Source of the DNA: Stutzerimonas stutzeri SDM-LAC | GTDB taxonomy: Bacteria > Pseudomonadota > Gammaproteobacteria > Pseudomonadales > Pseudomonadaceae | NCBI RefSeq assembly: GCF_000235745.1 | Contig: NZ_AGSX01000046.1 | Location: forward strand, 1-64,000 | Length of the DNA stretch: 64,000 nucleotides | Reading direction: 5' to 3' | Shown: one piece after another, positions 37,921 to 47,555 of the stretch | How the letters are laid out: each line of letters starts with the position of its first letter | Position numbering within the stretch: position 1 is the stretch's first letter | Program-made: the position numbers and the translations under genes | Notes under the pieces: model-generated | Database searches by the model: none | Told to the model about the DNA's origin: nothing | What the model saw: the letters and a program-made list of their open reading frames with translations, nothing else

Positions 37921-38994
37921 TTATGGCTGTATCGCCACCTTGAGCACTCCGTCGCGCTGATTGGCGAAGAGCTCATAGGCGCTGGTGATGTCGTCGAGGG
38001 CGTAACGATGGGTCACCAACGGTGCGAGGTCCACGCGCCCCGAGGCCACCACGTTCAGCAACCGCCGCATCCGTTCCTTTCCTCCCGGGCACAGTGAGGT
38101 CACGATCTTGTGGTCGCCGAGTCCGGCATGGAAGGCGCCAAGCGGAATGGTCAGGTCCGCTGAATACACGCCCAGGCTAGACAGCGTGCCGCCAGGCTTG
38201 AGCACGCGCAAGGCGCTCTCGAACGTTGCCTGCTGGCCAAGTGCTTCGATGGAGGCGTCGACGCCGCGGCCGCCGGTGAGCCGGAGGATTTCCTCCACAA
38301 CATCCGTTTGTTTGACATTCAACGTCACGTCCGCGCCCATTTGCCGCGCAATGTCCAGGCGTGCATCGACACCGTCGACGACGATGATCATCCCGGCGCC
38401 TCGCAGGCGTGCCCCGGCGGTCGCGCAGAGACCAATCGGCCCCTGGGCGAAGATGGCCACGATATCGCCAATCTTGATCTTGGCAGCTTCAGCACCAGCG
38501 AACCCCGTGGACATGATGTCGGGGCACATCAGCACCTGCTCGTCAGTAAGACCGTCGGGAACCGGTGCCAGATTGCCCTGCGCGTCAGGGACCAGGACGT
38601 ACTCGGCCTGGGTGCCGTCGATGGTGTTACCGAACCGCCAGCCGCCCATCGGTTTGTAGCCGTGGCAGGCGCAGCCGCCATCCTGCGAGGAAAGGCCGTC
38701 CTGGCTCGCGTAGGAGGAGAAGTTCGGGCAGATCGCGCCGGCGATGACGCGCTGGCCCTCCTGGTAGCCCTGTACATTGCTGCCGAGCTTCTCGATCACG
38801 CCCACGGGTTCGTGACCGATGGTCAGGCCGGCGGCGACGGGGTACTCACCCTTGAGAATATGCACATCGGTGCCGCAGATGGTCGTGGTTGTGATGCGGA
38901 CCAGCGCGTCGTTGGGGCCGACGTCCGGGATAGGTTTGTCAACAAGCTCGATGCGACCGGGTTCGACGAACGCGGCGGCTCTCATCATGGTCAT
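37921..38994 (-). CDS. Zinc-dependent NAD(P) alcohol dehydrogenase
   Basis: Medium-chain dehydrogenase (357 residues). Zinc ligands appear in TICGTDVH (Cys) and IGHEPVG (His-Glu) near residues 38-60; the cofactor part has AQGPIGLCATAGA. It resembles secondary-alcohol/isopropanol-type dehydrogenases; the substrate is not clear. The usual structural-zinc four-Cys cluster is not in standard spacing (only CACHG). The ATG at 38994 follows GAGGAA and is followed by two further ATG codons. It stands alone between serB and fimX. Confidence 0.85.
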   Translation of the reverse strand: MTMMRAAAFVEPGRIELVDKPIPDVGPNDALVRITTTTICGTDVHILKGEYPVAAGLTIGHEPVGVIEKLGSNVQGYQEGQRVIAGAICPNFSSYASQDGLSSQDGGCACHGYKPMGGWRFGNTIDGTQAEYVLVPDAQGNLAPVPDGLTDEQVLMCPDIMSTGFAGAEAAKIKIGDIVAIFAQGPIGLCATAGARLRGAGMIIVVDGVDARLDIARQMGADVTLNVKQTDVVEEILRLTGGRGVDASIEALGQQATFESALRVLKPGGTLSSLGVYSADLTIPLGAFHAGLGDHKIVTSLCPGGKERMRRLLNVVASGRVDLAPLVTHRYALDDITSAYELFANQRDGVLKVAIQP

Positions 38995-39131
38995 GATGCG
39001 TTCCTCGCAGACTAGGTCAAAGCACTCTAGTCCAGTCACCGCGGTCGGGGCTGATCGAGGTCAATTCCAGCGCTACTGCGCTGGGCGCAAGGTGATACCG
39101 GCCGTCGCTGTGAAACCGGCGCCGCGGAGAG

Positions 39132-41198
39132 TCAATCCTCGTCGGAGGAGAAGTTGTAGTCCATCGACTGGCTCGGGCCCTGCAGATACTGCCCTTGGAT
39201 ATAACCGACGCCTGCCTGCCAGAGCGTAGCCAGTACGGTTGCGCTGTCTACGAACGGCACAATGGTCTGCTTGGCCTGTTCATGGAGCTGCTCAAGAAGC
39301 TGCTTGAGCGCTTCCTGGTTCTCCTGGCGGGTTAGGTCCTGGGTGTAGGACCCATCGATTTTCACGAAATCGACATTGAGGTGCTTGAGTGTATTGAGCG
39401 GATTCAGTACGCAGCCGAACTGATTCAAGGCGACGCGGCAGCCAAGTCCGGTAAGCCCCTGGGTGAGCGCCTTGGCTTGCCTCAGGTAAGCGACGGCGTC
39501 GTGCTCGTCAAGTTGGAAAACCAGCGAATCGGGTGGCAGCTTGGAGGCCTTGAGTGCGACCCCGAGCCAGCCAAGCAGTGATGGGTCCTGCAGGCTTGCC
39601 CCCGACATGTGAACCATCAGCCGCGTGCTGTGGCCCTTGTTGCGGTGTTCGGCGAGCAGTTTGATTGAGTTGAGCAGCACCCAGCGATCAATCTTGGTAG
39701 CCAGCCCTGCCTCTTTCGCCGCATCGAGGAACTCGCCCGGCGGCACCTCGGTGCCTTCGGGATCGAGCAGGCGCAGTAGCACCTCATAGTGTTCGTGACT
39801 ATCACCGCGCAGGCTGATGATCGGTTGGAACAGCAGGCGGAAGCTGTTCCTTTCCAGCGCCTGCTGCAGCATGGCAAGGATGTTGCCGCGGCTGGCAGCT
39901 GCTGCAAGTTCGCGGGCCGGATCGTAGGTTCTCAGGGCGTTACCATCGGTCAGCTCTTCGGCGCAGCGGTGGGCGCGGTCAATCACGTCCCGCGCTTTCG
40001 CCGTTTGTTCGTCGAGGGCGGCGACGCCAATACTCAGGCTGGTCTGAACGGTGCGACCACCGACATCAAAAAGGTGCCCTTCGACCTTGCGTAGCAACTC
40101 GGTCAGAGGCTGCTCGAGCTGCTTTGGCGCCGCCTCGGGCATCAATACCGCGAACGCATCATCGCCGAAACGTGCCAGTTCGGCCTTCTCTGGAAATTGC
40201 GCGCGAAGCAGTTGCGCCAGTTCGGCCAGCAAGCGATCCGAGTCGCCGAGGCCGATCTCCGCTTGCAGGCTGGCGAAGCGATCAATGCGGAGGTAGGCGA
40301 GGCTTGAGCTCTTTCCGGCATTCACCGCGCGCTCGATTGCGCCGTCCAGCGATTCCAGAAAATGGTTGCGGTTGTAGAGACCGGTCACCAGATCCTGGCT
40401 GCTGATCTCGCGCAGCTTTTCCAGTTCGGCATTGTCGCTCTCTGCCCGAATAACCGCCTGGATGCACGGCTCGCCATCGTAGCTGGCAGGCGAAAAATGC
40501 ATGCGCGCCTTGAAGTTGCGGCCATCGGCGCGGATCCCGCCGCATGCCAGTTCGGCGCTGCCCTGCAGGCTCTGATAGTTCTTGAGAAAGCTTTTGAACT
40601 CGCCCTGATCGCAGGAAGCGATCAGGTCAATCATCGGCATGCCTTCGAGCTCTTCCACATCTTCGTAGCCAAACAGCTCGAGATAGGCGCGGTTGGCATA
40701 GATATGCATGCCGTCGTGGACATAGGCAATGGCATCTACCGAACTCTCCAGCAGCAGCTGGCAGCGCTTTTCGGCTTCACGTAATGCCAGTTCGGCGGAA
40801 CGGCGCGCGCGGCGCTCCTCGAGGTTTGCCAGTTCCCTGCTTGCGACCAGGATCAGCCATTCGTCCTCGCCCTGCGGCAGCGCGCCCTGTGCACCCAGGG
40901 CCAGGGCTTCGGTAATCGCATCCGTATCGTTACCGTTGATCAGCTGGATGACCGGAATATCCTTGGCTTGCTTGCGGATAGCGCCGATGACTTCGCTAGG
41001 ATCGAGGTTGGCGCTGGTCGGTGCATTGATCAGCAGATCCCAGGTCTGCTGCAGCACATCGGCCAGGTCTTCACTGGAGGTCAAGCGATGAACGCGCGTG
41101 GCCTGGCCTGCGTTGCGAAACAGGCTGACCAGTCGCTCAGCTTCATTCTGCGAATCCTCGAGGATCAGCAGGCGGATGGTTTTCTTTTGCGGGGCCAT
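39132..41198 (-). CDS. fimX: FimX: degenerate GGDEF-EAL c-di-GMP receptor
   Basis: 688-residue four-domain protein: receiver-like (residues about 6-120), PAS (about 145-260), GGDEF-type (about 265-430) and EAL-type (about 445-680). Catalytic motifs are lost: GGDEF reads GDDAF, EAL reads EVL, the NxSxxxL helix reads HMSGASL, and the DDFG motif reads NQFG. It therefore should bind but not make or break c-di-GMP, as known for FimX, which controls type IV pilus assembly and twitching at the cell pole. Start at 41198 matches the family; an ATG eight codons earlier is possible. Next to fimW. Confidence 0.93.
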   Translation of the reverse strand: MAPQKKTIRLLILEDSQNEAERLVSLFRNAGQATRVHRLTSSEDLADVLQQTWDLLINAPTSANLDPSEVIGAIRKQAKDIPVIQLINGNDTDAITEALALGAQGALPQGEDEWLILVASRELANLEERRARRSAELALREAEKRCQLLLESSVDAIAYVHDGMHIYANRAYLELFGYEDVEELEGMPMIDLIASCDQGEFKSFLKNYQSLQGSAELACGGIRADGRNFKARMHFSPASYDGEPCIQAVIRAESDNAELEKLREISSQDLVTGLYNRNHFLESLDGAIERAVNAGKSSSLAYLRIDRFASLQAEIGLGDSDRLLAELAQLLRAQFPEKAELARFGDDAFAVLMPEAAPKQLEQPLTELLRKVEGHLFDVGGRTVQTSLSIGVAALDEQTAKARDVIDRAHRCAEELTDGNALRTYDPARELAAAASRGNILAMLQQALERNSFRLLFQPIISLRGDSHEHYEVLLRLLDPEGTEVPPGEFLDAAKEAGLATKIDRWVLLNSIKLLAEHRNKGHSTRLMVHMSGASLQDPSLLGWLGVALKASKLPPDSLVFQLDEHDAVAYLRQAKALTQGLTGLGCRVALNQFGCVLNPLNTLKHLNVDFVKIDGSYTQDLTRQENQEALKQLLEQLHEQAKQTIVPFVDSATVLATLWQAGVGYIQGQYLQGPSQSMDYNFSSDED

Positions 41199-41259
41199 GG
41201 CAGCAGCTTTGGAACGCACCATAGAGGGGCGTGGAGGCTAAAAAACGGTGATCGGCAAT

Positions 41260-43086
41260 CTACAGCGTGTTCCAGAGCGAGTCAAAATCTTCACCCCGTG
41301 AGGTCGCCCGGGTGCCCCGCGCTGTGATCGACGTCTCTTGGGTGGTGGCGGTGAGGCCGACCAACTGATACTCGAACTGGTTATAACTGCTGGTGCCCGC
41401 TTGCCGACGGCAGAGCATTGCGCGGTGTTCGTCGCCGTTCTGGTTGATCTGCACCTTCTGGCCTTCCTGGAATGGCAGGCGAGGAACGATCAGCGTAGCC
41501 GGACGCGAAATCACGCTGATTTCCGGTAGGAGCAGGGCGCGCAGGTATTCACTGCCCTGATCGGTCTTGCGCAGCAGGCGAAGCCCGCAGGGCTGTGCCT
41601 GGGGTGCGATGAGTTCAACCCCCATCTGCGGGCCGCTACCACGAACCTGGCGGACCCAGCGCACCACTGCGACGCTCCAGGTCTGGCTGCTGGCGTCCTG
41701 CAGGCCGAGCAGCTCGCCTGCCTGAAGTTGCGCGGGCACTTCGCCCGGCCACGACAGGCAATAGCCGCCTGGGCTCTGGTCGACCCGTTGCACTTCGAAG
41801 GTGGGAAACAGACTATCGGCTGCAGGTTGTGCAGCCTCATCATCGTCGCTCGCCTTGGTTGATGCGGTAACAGGGCGAACGAACTCAATAGGGGCCTCGT
41901 CTGGAAGTCGCTCTTCCTCCACGACGATTTGGGCGTCGAACGCCACGGACCAGACGTCAGGTGCGGCATTGTTCAGCTTGAATACGGCAGATCGAGTCGC
42001 GTCAGGACGTTTTAGCAGTTCGCCGAACGGACGCTGGCCAGCCAGGTTGTAATGCAACGCGCTCATGCCGATACACAGGGTCATCGAGCCTTGTGTCGGG
42101 GCGCGTTGAAAGCTGCGCTCGGAAATGTCGCCCCATGCGGCAGTCAAATGCTGCAACAGATCTGGGTTCAGCCCTTCGGGAATGGCCAGCGCTTTTGCCT
42201 CGGAGGCCTCTGCTGGCGACCGCAGGTGGGACTGAATAGCTTTGACCAGATCATGCGGATCGATGCCGAGCAGATCGGGGCGGGCACTGGCGGGATACAT
42301 CGATCGATAGCGCGGTGGACCATCGATACGCGGGGATACGCCGAACAGGCTGGTCGGGCTCAGCCCTGCCTGCAGATGAACCAAGACACTCCAGGGTTCG
42401 AGCAGTTGCGCGAGTTGGCCGATACCTTGCTGGCGCATCTGGTTGCAGCGCGCGCTGCCCAGCATCAGCGCAACGATATAGCTCTGTTCGGTGCTGAGGC
42501 CGGCGACCCGATAGCACAGGTCGTCATGTACGAGCGTGCGGTGTATGTCGTTTGTGGCAGCTATCGCGTAGAGCTGATGCAGTTCTAGCCACAGGCCATC
42601 GGGCGTCGGGCTGTAGAGCTGAGTGGAGCGCACGAGCATGGCGCAGAGGCTGCGGATCGCCCGCTGCAGTGCAATGGTGAGCAGCTGCAGGCGGTCGCGT
42701 CCAGTTTGTGGGGCCAGCTCGGCGGAGATCAGCTTGTAGCCGATGGCGAGGTGGTTGTTCAGTGCCTGGCACAGGCTGGCGACCTTGCGCGGGCGTTCGC
42801 CGAGCACGATAGGCTGGTTGATGAAGTAGCGTTCCAGTTCCCGGCAGACGAAGTGGATTTCCGGTCGTAGCAGCTCGAGCAGCTGCAGTCGGTTTGTGGC
42901 CGGCGTGCGCAGCTGATTGAGCTCGCGCATGGCCTGATACAGCTGGCGCGCGGTCTCGCCAAGGTTCGCCTTGGGCAGGCCGGCAAGCCACCGCTTGACG
43001 CCGCGCACGCTGGGTTCGCAGAAAGATAATTCCTGGCAATCCGGCGTCGGCACGCGTAACAGCAGTGGCTGGCTCTGGTTATCCAA
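41260..43086 (-). CDS. fimW: FimW-like c-di-GMP-binding protein
   Basis: 608-residue cytoplasmic protein matching the gene upstream of fimX in pseudomonads (FimW, a c-di-GMP receptor that promotes type IV pilus assembly and surface attachment). A PilZ-like region lies in the C-terminal third, with VDQSPGGYCL as the D/NxSxxG motif; the usual upstream RxxxR is not clear. The long helical N-terminal part is of unknown fold. TTG start with GGAG at proper distance. A 61-base gap separates it from fimX, likely one operon. Confidence 0.85.
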   Translation of the reverse strand: MDNQSQPLLLRVPTPDCQELSFCEPSVRGVKRWLAGLPKANLGETARQLYQAMRELNQLRTPATNRLQLLELLRPEIHFVCRELERYFINQPIVLGERPRKVASLCQALNNHLAIGYKLISAELAPQTGRDRLQLLTIALQRAIRSLCAMLVRSTQLYSPTPDGLWLELHQLYAIAATNDIHRTLVHDDLCYRVAGLSTEQSYIVALMLGSARCNQMRQQGIGQLAQLLEPWSVLVHLQAGLSPTSLFGVSPRIDGPPRYRSMYPASARPDLLGIDPHDLVKAIQSHLRSPAEASEAKALAIPEGLNPDLLQHLTAAWGDISERSFQRAPTQGSMTLCIGMSALHYNLAGQRPFGELLKRPDATRSAVFKLNNAAPDVWSVAFDAQIVVEEERLPDEAPIEFVRPVTASTKASDDDEAAQPAADSLFPTFEVQRVDQSPGGYCLSWPGEVPAQLQAGELLGLQDASSQTWSVAVVRWVRQVRGSGPQMGVELIAPQAQPCGLRLLRKTDQGSEYLRALLLPEISVISRPATLIVPRLPFQEGQKVQINQNGDEHRAMLCRRQAGTSSYNQFEYQLVGLTATTQETSITARGTRATSRGEDFDSLWNTL

Positions 43087-43098
43087 GCGTTAAACTCC

Positions 43099-43122
43099 GT
43101 GGCATGCCCGCAGACATGCCAC
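43099..43122. repeat. Inverted repeat in the psd-fimW gap
   Basis: Perfect 8-bp arms GTGGCATG and CATGCCAC around CCCGCAGA, followed 30 bases on by a partial third copy (TGCCATGCCG). The sequence resembles a decayed REP element and lies between two genes of the same strand, where it could partially stop or protect the transcript. Confidence 0.5.
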
Positions 43123-43237
43123 CAGCGGCGGCGATGGGCTTCGCGGGCTGCCATGCCGTGATGTCAAAATGCAATCGTCACGGCAATCATAGCGAACCCG
43201 GAGCAATTGGCCAGCGCCAGCCGACCGCTGGCGACCG

Positions 43238-44140
43238 TCAGAGCGACGGCGAGCCCGGTGTCGGTGCGGCGATGTCGCTCGCCGGCTTGGCTTGGCCCAG
43301 CCCTTCCCCCATGCTGACCGGCGTCAGCGCCGACAGTTGCTCGGCCCAGCTGATCCGGTCCGGTCCGAACAGCAGAATCACGGTGGAGCCGAGCTTGAAT
43401 CGACCCATTTCCGCGCCTTTCTCCAGGTGGATGGGTGCTCGTGCTGCTTCGTCATAGTGAAAGGTCTTGAGTGTGCGCTTGGGCGGCGTAACCAGGCCGG
43501 CCCATACGGTCTCGATGCTGGCGACGATCATTGCACCGACCAGCACCATTGCCATCGGCCCGTGCTCGGTATCGAACAGGCAAACCACGCGCTCGTTGCG
43601 AGCGAACAGTTCCGGGACACCTTCGGCGGTGACTGTGTTTACCGAGAAGATGCGGCCCGGTACGTAAACCATTTCCCGCAGGGTGCCAGCCAGCGGCATA
43701 TGCACCCGATGGTAGTCCTTGGGCGACAGGTACACGGTGGCGAAATCCCCACCCATGAAGGGCGCGGCACGTTGGTGGTCGCCGCCGAGCAGTTCCATCA
43801 CGCTGTAGCTGTGGCCCTTGGCTTGAAAGATTCGCCCTTGCTCGATCTTGCCGAGCTGGCTGATGGCGCCGTCGCACGGGTTGAGGATCGCACCGGGGGT
43901 CGGGTCGAGCGGACGAGCGCCGTCTTTCAGCGCGCGGGTAAAGAAGGCATTGAAATGTTCGAAAGCAGTCGGTTCTTCGATCTGTGCCTCATGCATCGGC
44001 ACACCGAAATGACGAATGAAGGCCTTGATGAAGGTGTTCTTCACCCAGGGCAGACGGCACTCGGCGAGGCAGCCGGCGAGGCGCGAAATCAGGTGGTGTG
44101 GCAGCAGATACTGACTGAGTACAAACAAGCGATCTTTCAT
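43238..44140 (-). CDS. psd: Phosphatidylserine decarboxylase
   Basis: Membrane-associated decarboxylase (300 residues) that makes phosphatidylethanolamine. The LGST motif near residue 260 marks the self-cleavage site that creates the pyruvoyl group; the HRVHMP and SINT-like ([10 protein letters not shown]) regions are present. The ATG at 44140 has AAGGT upstream; earlier in-frame ATGs overlap the rhodanese gene. The C-terminus after LGST is about 45 residues with a Pro- and Ser-rich end. It lies 11 bases after rhdA. Confidence 0.94.
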   Translation of the reverse strand: MKDRLFVLSQYLLPHHLISRLAGCLAECRLPWVKNTFIKAFIRHFGVPMHEAQIEEPTAFEHFNAFFTRALKDGARPLDPTPGAILNPCDGAISQLGKIEQGRIFQAKGHSYSVMELLGGDHQRAAPFMGGDFATVYLSPKDYHRVHMPLAGTLREMVYVPGRIFSVNTVTAEGVPELFARNERVVCLFDTEHGPMAMVLVGAMIVASIETVWAGLVTPPKRTLKTFHYDEAARAPIHLEKGAEMGRFKLGSTVILLFGPDRISWAEQLSALTPVSMGEGLGQAKPASDIAAPTPGSPSL

Positions 44141-44151
44141 GGATGACCTTT

Positions 44152-44967
44152 TCATTGCTGGATCGGAGTGTCGGGCAGATTGCCCCATTCGCCCCAGGAA
44201 CCAGGGTATCCCTTGACGCGCGGATAGCCCAAGGCCTTGGCCAGCAGGTAGGTGAAGCCGGAGCGGTGATGCGTCTGGCAGTGGGTGATAATTTCCTTGT
44301 CGGCGGTGATGCCGAGCGCTTCCAGCCGTTCAGCGATGTCTTCGCGGATGCGCATGGCGCGTGTTGGGTCCATCGCCGCGGTCCACTCGAAGTTGACTGC
44401 GCCGGGCATGTGGCCAGCGCGTGCTGCGAGCGCTTTCTCGCCGCGGTATTCCTCGGGCGAGCGCGCATCCCAGATGACCAGGTCCGACGCGCCGAGCCGG
44501 CTTTCGAGATATTCACGGGTCGCGCTGGGTGCTTCGTCGAGTTGCAGTGGCACCGGTCCGCCTGCAGCGGCAGGGCTGTCCTGCGCCAGCGGGCGCTGCT
44601 CTGCCAGCCAGGCATGCAGGCCACCGTTCAGATAGTGGTAGTTGGGGTGGCCGATGACATCCAGCAACCAGATGAACCGGCCGGCCCAGCCTCCACCTTC
44701 GTCGTCATAGACCACATAGACGGCGTCCGCACGATGCCCCAGCGCGCCAAACAGTCCCTCCAGCTGAGGCTTGCCGGGCAATAGCCCCGGTGCCGGCGGT
44801 TGGCTGAGCTGAGTGAGCTTGGGATCGACGAAGCGTGCGCCGGGCAGGTGTCCTTCTGCGTAGCGGGTCGCACTGGTCAGGTCGACCAGAATCAGCTCGG
44901 GTGCATTCAGGCGCTCGGCAAGATCGGCCGGTTCGATTACCAGCGGCAGGGTAGAAAAGGCGGACAC
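44152..44967 (-). CDS. rhdA: Thiosulfate sulfurtransferase (rhodanese)
   Basis: Tandem-rhodanese protein (271 residues) with the active loop CQTHHRSG in the C-terminal domain, the same loop as Azotobacter RhdA. It transfers sulfane sulfur from thiosulfate to cyanide or other acceptors in the cytoplasm. The N-terminal domain lacks the catalytic Cys. GTG start with GAGG upstream. It is in the same strand group as psd and fimW. Confidence 0.92.
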   Translation of the reverse strand: MSAFSTLPLVIEPADLAERLNAPELILVDLTSATRYAEGHLPGARFVDPKLTQLSQPPAPGLLPGKPQLEGLFGALGHRADAVYVVYDDEGGGWAGRFIWLLDVIGHPNYHYLNGGLHAWLAEQRPLAQDSPAAAGGPVPLQLDEAPSATREYLESRLGASDLVIWDARSPEEYRGEKALAARAGHMPGAVNFEWTAAMDPTRAMRIREDIAERLEALGITADKEIITHCQTHHRSGFTYLLAKALGYPRVKGYPGSWGEWGNLPDTPIQQ

Positions 44968-45010
44968 GGCAAGCCTCGAACGAACGGAAAGAAGCAGTCT
45001 AGCGAAAAAA

Positions 45011-46525
45011 TCAGCGGGCGCGTTTGCTGAACGTCGCCAGGGCGCGCTCGATGCACTGGACCGTCTTGGTGAAGGCCTGCAAGCCCATCTCGCTGAATGC
45101 GGTGTTGTTCTGATCGACCACTAGTAGCATGACCACGCGATCATCCAGGCCGACGGAGCGCAACAGCACGTGTTCGCTGGGGAACAACGCTTTCAGTGCG
45201 CCAGGCAACAGCGCAGTGAACTGGGCGAGGTTATCCGGCTTGAGGCGCAATAACGCCGGCTTTTCCAGCAGCCTGCGCAACACCTGGCTTTGCTCGGGTT
45301 CCAGCGACAGCCGGCTCGCCTCGTTTGGCAATCCGCTGGCTTGCTGAACGACCAGACGGTGCTGCTTGCGATCTACCAGCAGTAAAAGTACGCGCTGCAT
45401 GCCCGAGCACGTCAGCGCTTTACTGGCTGTCGCGGTGAGTTGAAGGACATTGTCGAAAGGGCAGGGGACGCTGAGCAGCTCGCGGCAATGTTCGCGCCAT
45501 TGGGCCAGGGTTTCGGTGTCCGGCAACTTCGCCGCCTTTTCTGCCTGGAATGTACTGTCCCAAGGCCAGAGCAGTCCTTGGGCCGGATGCCAGAGATCGG
45601 TCGGCCCGATCGCGCGAGCACTGGTGGCCGCTTGCTGATGGGTCATCTGCTGCAATTCGGCGAGAGGGACTTGCAGGTAGAGGCCGGCGAGCCGCTGCCA
45701 GCGCAGGCTGTGAATGCCGCTCCAGCTGTGGTGCGCCGAAAGCGCCAGGCCGTTTGCAAGCACAATGGTATTGCTCGGCAAGGTGAGCCAACGGCGCAGC
45801 GCAGGGTCGGCGTCGAGCATCTGTTGCTGATGCAGCGGATGTTCGTTATCACGGGCGATGTGCAGTGCTTTGATCAGCATGCGCCGATGCTCGTTGAGGA
45901 GCCGGTAGCCTTGGGCGATCCAGCGCGGCAGGCCCCAATGCTCGGCGGTGGCGATGCAGAGCTCGAGCAACGAGACGCCGAGCAATGACTGTTCGACCTG
46001 GCGAGCGGGCTCGCGCTTGACCAGGACGCGCTGCTCCCAGACTTCCAATAGCTGCGGGTGTGCGGCAACCAGCGCCCACACGGGTGAAAGGAACAGCAGA
46101 CTGCTCCAGTGGATCTCCTGCCAGAGCCGCGCCAGACGTGAGGCGAACAGCCCGTTAGCCTGCTGGCTGGCGTGGCTGCTGATCAGCATCAGCTGCCGCA
46201 AGGGCGCCGGAATATCGACTGGCTGAGCGGCTGGCACCTTGGCGAACAGAACTTCGGCGCGCTTCAGCCCGATACGGCTGAGCGCAACCTCAAGGCTCTC
46301 GGCCGGTTTGCTGGTTGATGCTGCGCTGCGGTTGGCCTCGCGGATCACCGTGAGTGCCAGGACCGGGCTTTCCTGAATGAGGTCCGAAATCTCGCGCATG
46401 GATAGGCTGCTGTCGCCCAGTGCCCGCTGAACGCGTGCATAGGGACCGGCAGCCGCCGGCAGGACAACGGTGTCCAAGGTCTTGAGCCAGGCGCCAAGCG
46501 AGCGGGGGAGTGGTGTCGTAGTCAT
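45011..46525 (-). CDS. HDOD-domain signalling protein
   Basis: 504-residue protein conserved in this location in pseudomonads. The N-terminal half has the HDOD pattern (SLSMREISDLIQESPVLALTVIREAN and so on through residue 210). The C-terminal part (about 340-500) looks like a GAF domain (QRVLLLLVDRKQHRLVV). No catalytic domain is attached. HDOD proteins act as scaffolds in c-di-GMP, motility or stress signalling; position between rhdA and motA fits a link with surface behaviour, but that is inference. Confidence 0.78.
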   Translation of the reverse strand: MTTTPLPRSLGAWLKTLDTVVLPAAAGPYARVQRALGDSSLSMREISDLIQESPVLALTVIREANRSAASTSKPAESLEVALSRIGLKRAEVLFAKVPAAQPVDIPAPLRQLMLISSHASQQANGLFASRLARLWQEIHWSSLLFLSPVWALVAAHPQLLEVWEQRVLVKREPARQVEQSLLGVSLLELCIATAEHWGLPRWIAQGYRLLNEHRRMLIKALHIARDNEHPLHQQQMLDADPALRRWLTLPSNTIVLANGLALSAHHSWSGIHSLRWQRLAGLYLQVPLAELQQMTHQQAATSARAIGPTDLWHPAQGLLWPWDSTFQAEKAAKLPDTETLAQWREHCRELLSVPCPFDNVLQLTATASKALTCSGMQRVLLLLVDRKQHRLVVQQASGLPNEASRLSLEPEQSQVLRRLLEKPALLRLKPDNLAQFTALLPGALKALFPSEHVLLRSVGLDDRVVMLLVVDQNNTAFSEMGLQAFTKTVQCIERALATFSKRAR

Positions 46526-46559
46526 GGCGCCGCCAAACTAGCATTTCATCGGGATGGCC

Positions 46560-46586
46560 TTTAGTCTGGCGCAAAAGTTCCGATAA
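46560..46586 (+). promoter_or_regulatory. Candidate FliA (sigma-28) promoter for motAB
   Basis: TTTAGTCT, an 11-base spacer, then TCCGATAA. Against the FliA consensus TAAAGTTT-N11-GCCGATAA this gives 5 of 8 and 7 of 8 matches with exact spacing. It lies 110 bases before the motA ATG, facing it, in the gap after the divergent HDOD gene. Confidence 0.55.
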
Positions 46587-46695
46587 CCAGAACAATTCTT
46601 TTCATTTGCCCTTCCGCCTGACCCCAATCGAGTTCGTGCGACATCGCGCGGCTTGTTTCAGGTGCCCTGAGATCAGGTTTTAGACGTACCTACCT

Positions 46696-47547
46696 ATGGC
46701 AAAAATAATCGGCATTATCGTGGTGATCGCCAGCGTCCTTGGCGGTTTCATTCTATCCGGCGGCCACGCTGCCGCGCTCATCCACCCGTTCGAGGTGATG
46801 ATCATTGGTGGTGCCGCACTGGGTGGCTTCCTGCAGGCGAACCCCGGGAGCACGACCAAGATCGTGTTCAAGAAGTCGCTGCAGATGTTCAGCAACCGTT
46901 TCACTCACAAGTACTACCTGGAAGTGCTGGGGCTGCTCTACGAGATCCTCAACAAGAGCCGCCGTGAGGGCATGATGGCCGTCGAGGCCGACATCGAAGA
47001 GCCCGCAGCCAGTCCGATATTCAGCAAGTACCCGGCGATCCTGAAGGACGAGCGGATGACCGCCTTCGTCTGCGATTACCTGCGCATCATGTCCTCCGGC
47101 AACATGGCGCCGCACGAGCTGGAAGGGCTGTTCGACATGGAGCTCAACGGCCTCAAAGAAGAACTCGAGCATCCGTCTCACGCTGTGGCGAAAATTGCCG
47201 ACGGTTTGCCCGCGATGGGTATTGTGGCGGCGGTGCTGGGCATCGTCATCACCATGTCGGTGCTGGCGTCGGCTACCAACGCCGAAATCGGGGAGAAGGT
47301 CGGTACGGCGCTGGTCGGTACCTTCCTCGGCATCCTTGCCTCCTACGGCTTCTTCGGCCCGCTGTCGGCGGCGCTTGAGCACGATGCCAAGGAGGAGCTG
47401 AATCTGTATGAGAGCATCAAGGCGACACTCGTCGCCTCTGCTTCGGGTATGCCGCCGACGCTGGCCGTGGAATTCGGCCGCAAGGTGCTGCTGCCAGCAC
47501 ACCGTCCAAGCTTCGCCGAGCTTGAACAAGCAGTGCGTGGCAGCTAA
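46696..47547 (+). CDS. motA: Flagellar stator protein MotA
   Basis: Four-helix proton-channel subunit (283 residues) of the flagellar stator. The start MAKIIGIIVVIAS and the large cytoplasmic loop between helices 2 and 3 are typical; conserved prolines lie in the LPAMGIVAAVLG segment. There is no clear ribosome site before the ATG (GTACCTACCT), which is odd for an abundant membrane protein. motB follows after 8 bases. Confidence 0.95.
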   Translation: MAKIIGIIVVIASVLGGFILSGGHAAALIHPFEVMIIGGAALGGFLQANPGSTTKIVFKKSLQMFSNRFTHKYYLEVLGLLYEILNKSRREGMMAVEADIEEPAASPIFSKYPAILKDERMTAFVCDYLRIMSSGNMAPHELEGLFDMELNGLKEELEHPSHAVAKIADGLPAMGIVAAVLGIVITMSVLASATNAEIGEKVGTALVGTFLGILASYGFFGPLSAALEHDAKEELNLYESIKATLVASASGMPPTLAVEFGRKVLLPAHRPSFAELEQAVRGS

Positions 47548-47555
47548 CCGCACTC

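Noticed and set aside
39132-41198. Active diguanylate cyclase or phosphodiesterase
   Set aside because: GGDEF, EAL, NxSxxxL and DDFG motifs are all altered, which fits the non-catalytic receptor FimX.
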